A DNA stretch of 64,000 bases. It comes from a bacterium C-53. Lineage in GTDB: Bacteria > Bacillota > Clostridia > Lachnospirales > Lachnospiraceae. This document shows positions 15,618-23,973 of the stretch, one piece after another. A program made the position numbers and the translations under genes. The notes beneath the pieces are model-generated. The model was given only the letters and a program-made list of their open reading frames with translations. It ran no database searches and was not told the origin of the DNA. Each line of letters begins with the position of its first letter. Position 1 is the stretch's first letter. Where the stretch lies: the NCBI GenBank assembly GCA_003612525.1, contig RAZD01000011.1, positions 1 to 64,000 on the forward strand. The letters are read 5' to 3'.

Positions 15618-16311
15618 GCTTTCCATTCCTCTCCATTTCTAACGCCGTAATTTTCTTCAGCCTTCTGATCTCATTTTCCATTTCAAAAAGACGGTTTGTA
15701 AGTTCACAATTCGCTCTTTGCAGGGTATTTAGATCATCCTTTACAGGATCGGGCAGATGAACCTGGTCAAGCTTTTCATGAGGGATCGAAATATCATTCT
15801 TCTTTACGACCCGGCCCGGCACTCCCACAACCGTGCAGTTTGCAGGCACCTCCTCAAGCACAACGCTCCCGGCTCCGATTTTGGAATTCTCCCCTACCGT
15901 AAAAGAACCCAGGACTTTTGCACCCGCGCTGATCATCACGTTATTTCCAATCGTAGGATGACGCTTTCCCTGTTCCTTTCCGGTTCCTCCGAGAGTCACA
16001 CCCTGATAAAGCGTCACATTGTCCCCTACAATTGCTGTCTCTCCAATTATAACACCATTTCCATGATCAATAAACAGTCCTTTTCCAATCTGTGCGCCCG
16101 GATGTATCTCAATCCCCGTTTTTCTTGCGGAGCGCTGCGAAAGAAAGCGCGCCAGAAAATAATGGTGATTTATATAAAACCTGTGTGCAAGACGATATGA
16201 CAGAACCGCCTTAAAACTCGGATACAGAAATACTTCCCAGACCGAATGCAAAGCAGGGTCTCTGTCCTTAATAATCTCAATTTCCTCTTTGACATACTTG
16301 ATAAAGCTCAT
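15604..16311 (-). CDS. cysE: Serine O-acetyltransferase
   Basis: A 235-residue hexapeptide-repeat acyltransferase making O-acetylserine from serine and acetyl-CoA, the first step of cysteine synthesis. The N-terminal helical part (residues 1-60) includes HSVWEVFLYPSFKAVLSYRLAH. The left-handed beta-helix carries GIEIHPGAQIGKGLFIDHG, then TLYQGVTLGGT and KRHPTIGNNV with the catalytic histidines. The C-terminal tail is longer than in short CysE forms and predicted coiled coil (NRLFEMENEIRRLKK). It is the first gene behind the T-box leader. Confidence 0.95.
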   Translation of the reverse strand: MSFIKYVKEEIEIIKDRDPALHSVWEVFLYPSFKAVLSYRLAHRFYINHHYFLARFLSQRSARKTGIEIHPGAQIGKGLFIDHGNGVIIGETAIVGDNVTLYQGVTLGGTGKEQGKRHPTIGNNVMISAGAKVLGSFTVGENSKIGAGSVVLEEVPANCTVVGVPGRVVKKNDISIPHEKLDQVHLPDPVKDDLNTLQRANCELTNRLFEMENEIRRLKKITALEMERNGKHEVI

Positions 16312-16350
16312 TTACATCCTCCTGCGCCGAAACGTTCCACACCCGGGTAT

Positions 16351-16592
16351 AAAATAAGCAAAACCCGCCTCAAAAAAGAGACGGGTTATCCGCGGTTCCA
16401 CTCTCATAAAGGCATTATCCATGCCTCCACTCCTGTTCACGTAACGTGTGAATACGTACCGGAATTTCCTCCGGTCTGCTCCCGAATGCACTTCGACGCC
16501 GTTTCCTGAAAACCGCTCACAGCCCAGGACAGTTTCTCTCTGACAGTCTTTCGGCGTCTACTCTTTTCGTTCTGCGCATTTCATTCTATCTG
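16351..16592 (-). ncRNA. T-box leader (cysteine) of cysE-cysS
   Basis: The minus strand carries the T-box core AGAGTGGAACCGCGG (16390-16404), complementary to an uncharged tRNA acceptor end. Right after it is an intrinsic terminator (AACCCGTCTC/GAGGCGGGTT, 16362-16387) running into GGTTTTGCTTATTTT. Upstream is a long stem I with GACGCCG/CGGCGTC arms and a specifier loop in which GAAGTGCATTC places a TGC cysteine codon at 16488-16490. Cysteine starvation should allow antitermination into cysE and cysS. Confidence 0.93.
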
Positions 16593-16601
16593 TTTACCTT
16601 T

Positions 16602-16630
16602 ATACTATGCAAAACATTGCTCTTTGTCAA
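16602..16630 (-). promoter_or_regulatory. Promoter of the T-box/cysE operon
   Basis: TTGACA (16625-16630) and TAGTAT (16602-16607) are 17 bases apart on the minus strand, ending 8 bases short of the PfkB stop codon. Confidence 0.8.
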
Positions 16631-16638
16631 TAGTATAC

Positions 16639-17532
16639 TTATGTTTCATCCAGAACTGCACTTTCCACTTCCTCTTTTGTCGGAATCGACTGTGCGGCTC
16701 CCATTTTGGACACTGCCATCGCGGATGCTTTCGCGCACCTTTTCAGTCTCTCCTGAACCGGCAGTTCTTCCAGCATGCCGGCAATAAAATATCCTGTAAA
16801 AGTATCGCCCGCTGCCGTAGTGTCTACAGCCTTCACCTTAAATATACCCTGCCGGCAAGTCTGGTTCTTATCCCGATAGGCCACGCCCTCGCCGCCAAGC
16901 GTCAGCACTACTTTCGCATCCGGATATTTCTCCATCATTACGTCAAGAATCCTGTCGGGATCGCTTTCACCGGAAATCTGACCGCCTTCAATTTCATTCA
17001 CAAGAAATACGGATACTTTGCCGAAGTCACACTCATCAAGCGCTTCATTGTAAGGTGACGGGTTTAATATGATCTGCATGCCCTTTTCATACGCGGCATC
17101 GATAATATAAGGCATCAGATTTACCTCATTCTGAAGCAGAATAATGTCGCCTCTTCCGAAATCTCCCAATACCTCATCAATATATTCTTTTGTAATCATG
17201 CGGTTGCTTCCGCCATATAGCAGAATGCTGTTCTGCGCATTCTTATCAAGCTGGATAATCGTATGTCCCGATTTCCCGGAAACCATCCTGATATATTTTG
17301 TATCCACGCCATTTTCACGGCATAAATCAAGAAACGCCTGACCGTCCTCGCCTACCATACCGGCATGGTATACCGGTACGCCGGCTTTTGCAAGCGCCAT
17401 AGACTGATTCAGACCCTTGCCGCCGAAGTGCGTTTCAAGCCCGTAGGAATCCATCGTCTCACCTGCAAGAATCATATGGTCTACTTTATATACATAATCA
17501 TAATTCAATGAGCCAAAATTTAATACTTTCAT
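16639..17532 (-). CDS. PfkB-family carbohydrate kinase (ribokinase-like)
   Basis: A 297-residue sugar kinase of the ribokinase/PfkB family. The N-terminal sugar-binding motif is GGKGLNQSMALAKAG (residues about 37-51), and the C-terminal signature TTAAGDTFTGYF carries the catalytic aspartate and anion hole. The start at 17532 has GGGG 7 bases upstream; an ATG two codons earlier is too close to it. It is the last gene of an 11-gene sugar operon that already has an FGGY kinase. It may therefore phosphorylate a second intermediate or act on the free pentose. The substrate cannot be read from the sequence; ribose is the family default. Confidence 0.88.
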   Translation of the reverse strand: MKVLNFGSLNYDYVYKVDHMILAGETMDSYGLETHFGGKGLNQSMALAKAGVPVYHAGMVGEDGQAFLDLCRENGVDTKYIRMVSGKSGHTIIQLDKNAQNSILLYGGSNRMITKEYIDEVLGDFGRGDIILLQNEVNLMPYIIDAAYEKGMQIILNPSPYNEALDECDFGKVSVFLVNEIEGGQISGESDPDRILDVMMEKYPDAKVVLTLGGEGVAYRDKNQTCRQGIFKVKAVDTTAAGDTFTGYFIAGMLEELPVQERLKRCAKASAMAVSKMGAAQSIPTKEEVESAVLDET

Positions 17533-17592
17533 CTCCATACCCCTTTCGGTCTGCTTCCTGGAACATTCAAATGATAAGGAGAATGTCCGTTT

Positions 17593-18588
17593 TTATACTG
17601 TACGTACGCTCTCGCGCTCCACAAAAGTCGTTGATACCTGAATTTTTGCCGTAGCGGAAGTTCCTTTGATAATTTCCCGCAAGCGTCTTGCAACAATCTT
17701 GCCCATCTCCTGCTTCGGAACATAGAGGGTTGTGAGCGGCGTTGAAGCGACTGCCGCAAAGGGCAGATCATCAAAGCCGATAATCGATACATCCTCCGGA
17801 ATCCGGATCCCGTTTTCTGTCATCGCCTTCATAGCCCCGAGCGCGATCAGATCATTATCCGCGATAAATGCAGTCGGCAGCTTCACGCCTCTCCTGAGAT
17901 GGTCCTCCATTTTCGCACATGCGGTATCTATTGTCGTTCCTACTACGAATGTATATTCTTCCCTGATCGGAATTCCCGCATGGCGCATTGCCGACCGATA
18001 ACCAACGCCCCTGTCTTTAAACGGGGTAATTCTGAAATCACCTTTCAGATAACCGATTTCCGTATGCCCTCTTTTAATCAGATATCTGGTAGCATATCTG
18101 ACAGAATCTTCATTGTTGATCTGAACCGTATTAAATGACATATCCCCATTCCAGTAATCTACGACGATAAAAGGGCTTGTAATTTTCTTAAGGAGCTGTA
18201 CATCCTCTGCTATCATCTCGGTCCCAAGCATAACAATTGCCGAAGTCTTATCATTCAACAGATTCCTGACCTGCTCTTCATAGTTAGCATCCCTCATATC
18301 AAGACTGGTCATAATCATATCCATGCCGTTTTCGCGACATTCCTGTTCGATTCCTGTCAGCATCAGCGGGAAAAAGGGAGTGTCCTCCACCACACTGCCG
18401 TTTCTCTTAAATGTGACAAATTTCACCTTCGTAATCCGGCTCTCATCAAAATATCCCAGTTCCTGGGCCACTTTTATAACTCTTGCTGCGGTGTCTGCAT
18501 TCACACCACGCTTATAATTCAGGGCATTTGATACCGTGGCAGTGGAAACTCCCGTTATCTCACTGATCTGCTTCATATTTACTTTCAT
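17593..18588 (-). CDS. LacI-family transcriptional regulator
   Basis: A 331-residue repressor with an N-terminal helix-turn-helix (MKQISEITGVSTATVSNALN), hinge helix (AARVIKVAQELGY) and a periplasmic-binding-protein-like sugar sensor ending in the usual IGFDDLPFAAVASTPLTTL segment. It lies inside the operon it presumably controls, between the FGGY and PfkB kinase genes. The perfect palindrome at 28382-28396, just downstream of the operon promoter, is its likely operator. The inducer should be the transported sugar or an early intermediate. Confidence 0.92.
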   Translation of the reverse strand: MKVNMKQISEITGVSTATVSNALNYKRGVNADTAARVIKVAQELGYFDESRITKVKFVTFKRNGSVVEDTPFFPLMLTGIEQECRENGMDMIMTSLDMRDANYEEQVRNLLNDKTSAIVMLGTEMIAEDVQLLKKITSPFIVVDYWNGDMSFNTVQINNEDSVRYATRYLIKRGHTEIGYLKGDFRITPFKDRGVGYRSAMRHAGIPIREEYTFVVGTTIDTACAKMEDHLRRGVKLPTAFIADNDLIALGAMKAMTENGIRIPEDVSIIGFDDLPFAAVASTPLTTLYVPKQEMGKIVARRLREIIKGTSATAKIQVSTTFVERESVRTV

Positions 18589-18627
18589 ACGTTACTTTTT
18601 CCTCTATGTACAAAATATGGCTGACGC

Positions 18628-20106
18628 TTATTTTGTCATAACCATTTTTACAGCATCCTTCCATCCATTATAGCGCTGTCTGCGTATACTTTCCTCTAAT
18701 TCAGAAGTATAACTGGTTCTATTCATTTTATCAAATATTTTTTTATCAAATATTTCCAGTGCCATGCCCGCCGCATAAGCCGCTCCGATTCCTGAAAGTT
18801 CCTCCGCCTCCGGTATTCTCACCGGAATGCCTAACTGGTCACTCTGAAACTGCATCAGATAATCATTCTTTGTCGCGCCCCCGTCGACGCGCAGCTCCTC
18901 TATTTCAATCCCCGACGCTTCTCCCATCACCCTGACTATATCCGTAATCTGATAGGCAATGCAGTCAAGCGCCGCACGCACAATTTCCGCTTTTCCTGTC
19001 GTTCTTGTGATTCCACAGATCACAGCGGACGCCTTACTGTCCCAGTACGGTGCACCCAGACCGGAAAACGCAGGCACAAGATACGTCCTGTCTCCCTCGG
19101 CGGCAGATTTTGCAAGCGCATCTGTCTCTCCTGCCGAAGAAATCAGTTTTACATCATCTTTAAGCCAGGTAATGACAGCGCCGGAATAGTTGATATTTCC
19201 TTCCAGAACATAATTCACTTTTCCGCCCATCGACCATGCAAGCGAAGTCACAACACCCAGATCGGTAAATACAGGAGTCTCTCCAATATTCATCATTATG
19301 GAAGACCCGGTCCCGTACGTCGCCTTGATCATGCCTTTTTTCAGACATCCCTGCCCAAACAGTGCGCCGTGTGAATCCCCCATCACGCCTCTGATCGGAA
19401 TCGGCCGGTCAAGAAAGCCCTCAAAATCCGTCATGCCGTAGTCTCCGTCGGAATCCGTCACCTCCGCCATACAGGAACGTTCAATTCCGAAAATATCAAG
19501 AATCTCCTGATCCCATTTAAGTTCTCTGATGTTAAAAAGCTGTGTTCTCGAGGCATTGGAATAATCCGTCCTGAATACTTTGCGACCGGTCAGGCGGTGC
19601 ACCAGAAAACTGTCAATCGTCCCGCAGGCAATCTTTCCTTCCGCCGCTTTTTCCTTCACCCCGTCCACATTCTGAAAAATCCAAGCAAGCTTTGCCGCCG
19701 AAAAATAAGGGGACAGTTTTAACCCTGTACGTTCCTTAATCATCGAAGCATACCCCTGTTTCTCAATCCCGTCACAGATTGACGCGCCGCGCGCGCACTG
19801 CCATACAATGGCATTATATACGGGTTTTCCGCTCTCCTTCTCCCAACATGCTGCCGTCTCACGCTGATTGCTGATGCCAAGCACGGCAATTTCCGATTTA
19901 TCAATTCCTGCTTTTTCCACAAGATTCTTTACCGTCTGAATCGTATTCCCATAAATTTCTTCAAGATCATGTTCCACCCAGCCACGCTCATCCACAATTT
20001 GCCTGTGAGGTAAATCACTCCTGCAAAGAAGCTTTCCTTCCTCATCAAACAAAAGAGCCTTTGTTCCCTGAGTGCTCTGATCAATCCCCAACACATATCT
20101 GCTCAT
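18628..20106 (-). CDS. FGGY-family carbohydrate kinase
   Basis: A 492-residue FGGY kinase. The phosphate-binding loop is at the N-terminus (GIDQSTQGTKALLFD). The substrate region reads GWVEHD and SNQRET, both found in glycerol kinase-like members. The catalytic aspartate falls in GTIDSFLVHRLTG or SNASRT, and the ATP motif is LRVDGGATKNDYLMQFQSD. The start at 20106 has GGAGG 6 bases upstream; the frame continues to 20166 without a better site. Glycerol kinase is possible by sequence alone. The setting beside an aldose isomerase and a split transketolase argues for phosphorylating a ketose or ketopentose such as apulose. The substrate is inferred, not shown. Confidence 0.85.
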   Translation of the reverse strand: MSRYVLGIDQSTQGTKALLFDEEGKLLCRSDLPHRQIVDERGWVEHDLEEIYGNTIQTVKNLVEKAGIDKSEIAVLGISNQRETAACWEKESGKPVYNAIVWQCARGASICDGIEKQGYASMIKERTGLKLSPYFSAAKLAWIFQNVDGVKEKAAEGKIACGTIDSFLVHRLTGRKVFRTDYSNASRTQLFNIRELKWDQEILDIFGIERSCMAEVTDSDGDYGMTDFEGFLDRPIPIRGVMGDSHGALFGQGCLKKGMIKATYGTGSSIMMNIGETPVFTDLGVVTSLAWSMGGKVNYVLEGNINYSGAVITWLKDDVKLISSAGETDALAKSAAEGDRTYLVPAFSGLGAPYWDSKASAVICGITRTTGKAEIVRAALDCIAYQITDIVRVMGEASGIEIEELRVDGGATKNDYLMQFQSDQLGIPVRIPEAEELSGIGAAYAAGMALEIFDKKIFDKMNRTSYTSELEESIRRQRYNGWKDAVKMVMTK

Positions 20107-20181
20107 GATCAACCTCCATCTATCTGCATTTTTAACTAATGGGAAGAATGCCCGCAATACAGACATTCTCCCCGTATGGTT

Positions 20182-21111
20182 TTACAGATTTTCTTCTACT
20201 GTTTTTGCAATCCCTTCCGCATTCAATCCGTAATGGTCAAATACTTCTTTCGAAGCGCCTGTAATGACAGGCGCATCAGGCAGTGCAAGGTTAACCACCT
20301 TTTTCGGACAGTTTGCACTAACCGTCTGGCACACCATTGAACCCATGCCTCCGAAAGGAGCATGCTCTTCCACTGTTACCACCAGCTTAGCATTCTGCAC
20401 AGCTTTGAGAATCCCATCCCTATCCAGCGGTTTCACACAGTACATATCAAGTACCGTCGCAGAGATGCCCTTTTCTTTCAGAATCTGCGACGCCTCGTAT
20501 GCAGGACGTACCATCTCGCCGCAGGCGATCAGCACAACATCCGTTCCTTCACAGAGAACCGTAGCCTTATCCATTTCAAAAGGGCAGTTCTCTTCCGTGT
20601 AGATATCCTCAACCGGATTTCTTCCCACGCGTACATAAGCCGGCTTCTCATCCTCTAAAAGCGCTTCGATCAGCTTTGCTGTCTGAAATCTGTCACTTGG
20701 CAGGTATACGCGCATATTCGGAATTGCTGACATTGCCGCAATATCCTGCGCCGAATGATGGCTCATTCCAAGCGCGCCATAGCTGACGCCGCCGCTGATG
20801 CCGATCAGCGTCACATTCGTATTGGAATAGGATACGTCCACTTTACACTGCTCATAACTTCTCGTACTCAGGAAACAGGCGGGTGAAGCAGCAAAAGGCT
20901 TCTTGCCGCATTTTGCAAGTCCGGCGGCAATACTCACCAGATTCTGTTCCGCAATCCCTGTCTCTATAAAATTCTCCGGATGCGCTTGTGCAAAAGGCGC
21001 CAAAGATGCGCTCCCCCTGGAATCACTGCACAATACCACAATATCCTTATCCTCTTTTACCTTCTCCATAAGCACTTCACAGATTGCCTGACGATTCGGT
21101 ATCTTATTCAT
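20182..21111 (-). CDS. Transketolase, C-terminal subunit
   Basis: A 309-residue protein equal to the pyrimidine-binding and C-terminal domains of transketolase: the conserved glutamate region FIETGIAEQNLVSIAAGLA, the loop SYGALGMSHHSAQDIA, and the C-terminal domain with VTVEEHAPFGG. It needs the preceding gene product to form a full active site. Split transketolases of this size occur in dedicated sugar operons, including the apulose-4-phosphate transketolase AptA/AptB. The start at 21111 is used (GGAGG 9 bases upstream), overlapping nothing; the preceding stop is one base away. Confidence 0.9.
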   Translation of the reverse strand: MNKIPNRQAICEVLMEKVKEDKDIVVLCSDSRGSASLAPFAQAHPENFIETGIAEQNLVSIAAGLAKCGKKPFAASPACFLSTRSYEQCKVDVSYSNTNVTLIGISGGVSYGALGMSHHSAQDIAAMSAIPNMRVYLPSDRFQTAKLIEALLEDEKPAYVRVGRNPVEDIYTEENCPFEMDKATVLCEGTDVVLIACGEMVRPAYEASQILKEKGISATVLDMYCVKPLDRDGILKAVQNAKLVVTVEEHAPFGGMGSMVCQTVSANCPKKVVNLALPDAPVITGASKEVFDHYGLNAEGIAKTVEENL

Positions 21112-21112
21112 A

Positions 21113-21937
21113 TTAGAGCGCCTCCTTTCTCTCTGCAAAATCTTTCATGATCTGTTCATACTCCTCCGCCGTCGGCACTTTATGATGCCATGCAGCTTTG
21201 TCTTCCATCACAGCGGAACCACATCCTTTGATGGTATTTGCGATTACAACTGTAGGTTTTCCCTTTACATCTTTTGCTTCTGCAAAAGCAACAATCAGCT
21301 GATCCACATCATTTCCGTCTTTTACGTCAATCACGTTCCAGCCAAAGCTTCGGAACCGTTCATGCAAATCATCGTGCGCCATCACATCCTCGGTATTGCC
21401 GGAAATTTGCAGACGATTTCTGTCTACTGCCGCGCAGAGGTTATCAAGCTTATAGTGGGCCGCCGCCATCGCGCCCTCCCACACACTGCCTTCAGCCAGC
21501 TCGCCATCTCCCATTACGGTATACACGCGGTAATCCTTTCCGTCCATCTTGCCTGCGAGGGCCATGCCGACGCTTACCGGAAGCCCATGTCCTAAGGAAC
21601 CGGAGTTCATCTCGATTCCGGGAAGCTTATTGTTCGGATGTCCGATATATTTTGACCCGAATTTGCTGAAATTCTGAATCACTTCCTCAATCGGGAAAAA
21701 TCCTTTTGCGGCAAGCACCGCATAAAGCGCCTCCACACAATGTCCCTTACTCATCACAAACCGGTCCCGCAAGGGATCATCCTGATTCTCAGGTCCGATA
21801 TTCATCGTTCCAAAATACAGGGCAATCAACGTATCCACCACACTCATATCTCCGCCGATATGCCCGCCTTTTCCTTCTACAATCATATCCACTATATTTT
21901 TGCGCAGATCATAAGACAGTGCTTTTAAATTTGCCAT
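21113..21937 (-). CDS. Transketolase, N-terminal (thiamine diphosphate) subunit
   Basis: A 274-residue N-terminal half of transketolase. His28 and the phosphate region (GHIGGDMSVVDTLIALYFG), MSKGHCVEALYAVLA, the GHGLPVSVGMALAG loop and the thiamine-diphosphate/Mg motif GDGELAEGSVWEGAMAAAHYKLDN are in order. Together with the next gene it forms a two-subunit transketolase moving two-carbon units between sugar phosphates. The operon context gives it a specific substrate rather than a housekeeping role. Confidence 0.92.
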   Translation of the reverse strand: MANLKALSYDLRKNIVDMIVEGKGGHIGGDMSVVDTLIALYFGTMNIGPENQDDPLRDRFVMSKGHCVEALYAVLAAKGFFPIEEVIQNFSKFGSKYIGHPNNKLPGIEMNSGSLGHGLPVSVGMALAGKMDGKDYRVYTVMGDGELAEGSVWEGAMAAAHYKLDNLCAAVDRNRLQISGNTEDVMAHDDLHERFRSFGWNVIDVKDGNDVDQLIVAFAEAKDVKGKPTVVIANTIKGCGSAVMEDKAAWHHKVPTAEEYEQIMKDFAERKEAL

Positions 21938-21973
21938 TTTTTACCTCATTTCTGTGCTGCTTTTTGCGTATAA

Positions 21974-22034
21974 CGGGTTTGTGACAAGCAGCGCGCAGAC
22001 ACAAATCCCGCGATTGAAAATTGAAATTTTCAAT
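21974..22034 (-). repeat. Intercistronic hairpin element (related family)
   Basis: Lies between the isomerase stop codon and the transketolase N-subunit gene. On the minus strand, GATTGAAAATT/AATTTTCAATC forms a perfect 11-pair hairpin, followed by CGCGGGATTTGTGTCTGCGCGCTGC and CACAAACCCG. The design, hairpin plus a GATTTGYG segment, resembles 12947-13005 and 1195-1250, and the second part resembles the sequence before fucU (about 49683-49712). Confidence 0.5.
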
Positions 22035-22056
22035 CTTATCTTCCTTGCAATTTCCT

Positions 22057-23460
22057 TCACATTTCACCGCGCAGGTACGCTTTTACGTCTTCTTCAACCG
22101 GGTCATACAGGTCAGGCTTTACGCCGATATATTTACATGCCTCATACAATACGGGCACCACATCTTTGTGAATTCCAACGCAGTGATGGATATAGGGCCC
22201 TTCCACAATCTTTGCTTCCAGACGCCTGATATTGTCCACTTCCACCCAGAGGTATGTTCCCATTCCTTTTGGCCCGTCGACGCCTTTCGCATTGCCAAGA
22301 AGCAGCGAATACTCTCCTTCATCCCCATCAAAACGCGCCAGTGTCACCTGTCCGTGCTTCGCCTCGGCAGTAATTGCGCCAGGATGATCGAATGCCAGCG
22401 GATATGTAATCTGTGGTTTCTCCTTCGCACAGGAAATCGGCCAGGGACCACAGTGCTGCAACAGTTCGCCATTGTCTATGTCAGGATGCCTGATGGTCCA
22501 GTCTGCAAAAAAGCTTCTTGTATCATCAAGCGCGGCAGCTTCCACCATAAGCGCCGTAATCGCGCCGTGGATATCCGTCTCGCATACGACAGGGATTCCC
22601 TCTTCATTGAGCAGTGCATTCGCCGCACAGGGCATAATCCCGATCTCACTTTGCAGCTGGTTCCAGCACTGAATTGCAGCTGCCTTACAACCATATTTTT
22701 GAATCAGATTGCTCATAGCGACTTTGAGGGCTGCCACGTTTTCGAGTTCATCCTCTTTAATCTTGATTTCCATATTTTCACGACAGTAGGAAATGACCTT
22801 TGCGACCTCGGTTCCTTCTTCCTTTGCCTTCTTCATCTCATCCGTCAGCTCCGGCATGGGAATCGGCGTAAGCTGAATATTAAATTTTTCAAGAAGCTCC
22901 CCCTCATTGCACATCGTTGACCAGAATTCATATGGTCTGGTCGAAATCTGTAAAATACGAATATTCCGAAATGTCTTTACCACATTGCACACTGCCATAA
23001 AGTCTCTCAAACCGCGCTCAAACACAGGGTCGCTCACACGGCAGTTCGTCATATAGGTAAACGGAACGCGAAATCTTCTGAGCACCTTTCCCGTTGCAAA
23101 AAGCCCGCACTGCGTATCGCGAAGACGCGTTCCATCCGGTTCCGGACGCTCATCCAGAGGTCCCCACAAGAGTACCGGAACACCCAGATCTTTTGCAAGT
23201 CTTGCGCACTCAAACTCCGTACCGAAATTTGCATGCGGCAGGAAAAGACCGTCTACTTTCTCCGCCTTAAACTTTTCCGCAATCCTGATTCTGTCATTGT
23301 CATCATAAAGCAGGCCTTCCGAATTGATATCCGTAATGTCTACAAAGTCAATCCCCATCTCTTTTAATTTATCCGCGATGATGCCTCTGTATTTGACGGC
23401 ATCCGGCGCACTGAAAATACTTCTCCTCGTTGGTGCGTAACCGATCTTAACATGTGCCAT
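22057..23460 (-). CDS. L-fucose/L-arabinose isomerase family protein
   Basis: A 467-residue protein with the fold of the fucose/arabinose isomerase superfamily. It has an N-terminal Rossmann-like half (KIGYAPTRRS, KVDGLFLPHANFGTE, VLLWGPLDERPEPDG) and a central part with AAIQCWNQLQSEIGIMPC, VVCETDIHGAITA and a late metal-binding HH. It is shorter than classical FucI (about 590 residues; compare the true fucI at 56039-57841), so the aldose is probably not fucose. It likely converts the transported aldose to a ketose for the FGGY kinase. D-apiose, another pentose or a tetrose are candidates. The upstream gene is an RbsD-type mutarotase. Confidence 0.8.
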   Translation of the reverse strand: MAHVKIGYAPTRRSIFSAPDAVKYRGIIADKLKEMGIDFVDITDINSEGLLYDDNDRIRIAEKFKAEKVDGLFLPHANFGTEFECARLAKDLGVPVLLWGPLDERPEPDGTRLRDTQCGLFATGKVLRRFRVPFTYMTNCRVSDPVFERGLRDFMAVCNVVKTFRNIRILQISTRPYEFWSTMCNEGELLEKFNIQLTPIPMPELTDEMKKAKEEGTEVAKVISYCRENMEIKIKEDELENVAALKVAMSNLIQKYGCKAAAIQCWNQLQSEIGIMPCAANALLNEEGIPVVCETDIHGAITALMVEAAALDDTRSFFADWTIRHPDIDNGELLQHCGPWPISCAKEKPQITYPLAFDHPGAITAEAKHGQVTLARFDGDEGEYSLLLGNAKGVDGPKGMGTYLWVEVDNIRRLEAKIVEGPYIHHCVGIHKDVVPVLYEACKYIGVKPDLYDPVEEDVKAYLRGEM

Positions 23461-23554
23461 AACCTTTCCTCCTTCTTACAAATGCAGCCTAATATGTACA
23501 AGGAGTCTGTGAATGCTGCCAACCCACAAACTCCTGTAGAAATCTTTCTGGTTT

Positions 23555-23956
23555 TTATGCCGGAAATGCCACGCCAGCTCTTAATATAATGTTGGGATAC
23601 GGTGTAAATTCACCGGTTCTCACCGCAAACCGGCAGTCAGCGGACATCTTTTTCAATTCCTCATGACTGATTTTTTCCTCCTCCGCACCGCCAAGCTTTT
23701 CATGAATATAAGCCAGAAGCTCCGGGTTCTTCTCGTCAATTTCCTTTGCAATTGTGTAAGCTTCAATTTCCGTTTCATTCAGAATCGCATCCATTGTCTG
23801 CTTAAAAGTAGGCACGCCTCCGCAGAGAACAAGGTCCACAACAGGCACCCCTTTTGGAATCGGCATGCCGGCATCGCCTACCATGAATGTATCCTTATGT
23901 CCCAGCGCAGCGATATACCCGATTAACTGCGCATTTAAAATACCGCTCTTCTTCAT
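23555..23956 (-). CDS. RbsD/FucU-family sugar mutarotase
   Basis: A 133-residue protein of the RbsD type: it begins with KKSGILNAQLIGYIAALGHKD (catalytic His in GHKD), has DAGMPIPKGVPVVDLVLCGGVP in the middle and RTGEFTPYPNIILRAGV at the end. The family interconverts furanose/pyranose or alpha/beta anomers, feeding the right form to the kinase or isomerase. It is shorter than the fucU product at 49196-49639 and clearly of the ribose-type branch. It sits between the permease and isomerase genes of the same operon. Confidence 0.92.
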   Translation of the reverse strand: MKKSGILNAQLIGYIAALGHKDTFMVGDAGMPIPKGVPVVDLVLCGGVPTFKQTMDAILNETEIEAYTIAKEIDEKNPELLAYIHEKLGGAEEEKISHEELKKMSADCRFAVRTGEFTPYPNIILRAGVAFPA

Positions 23957-23973
23957 GTCTGATCTCCGCCTTC

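Noticed and set aside
18628-20106. Ordinary glycerol kinase
   Set aside because: Not excluded by sequence, but the operon has no glycerol transporter or glycerol-3-phosphate dehydrogenase and instead has an aldose isomerase and split transketolase.
22021-22920. A 299-codon plus-strand frame opposite the isomerase gene
   Set aside because: It is the antisense shadow of the fucose/arabinose-isomerase-like gene, which has family motifs along its whole length.
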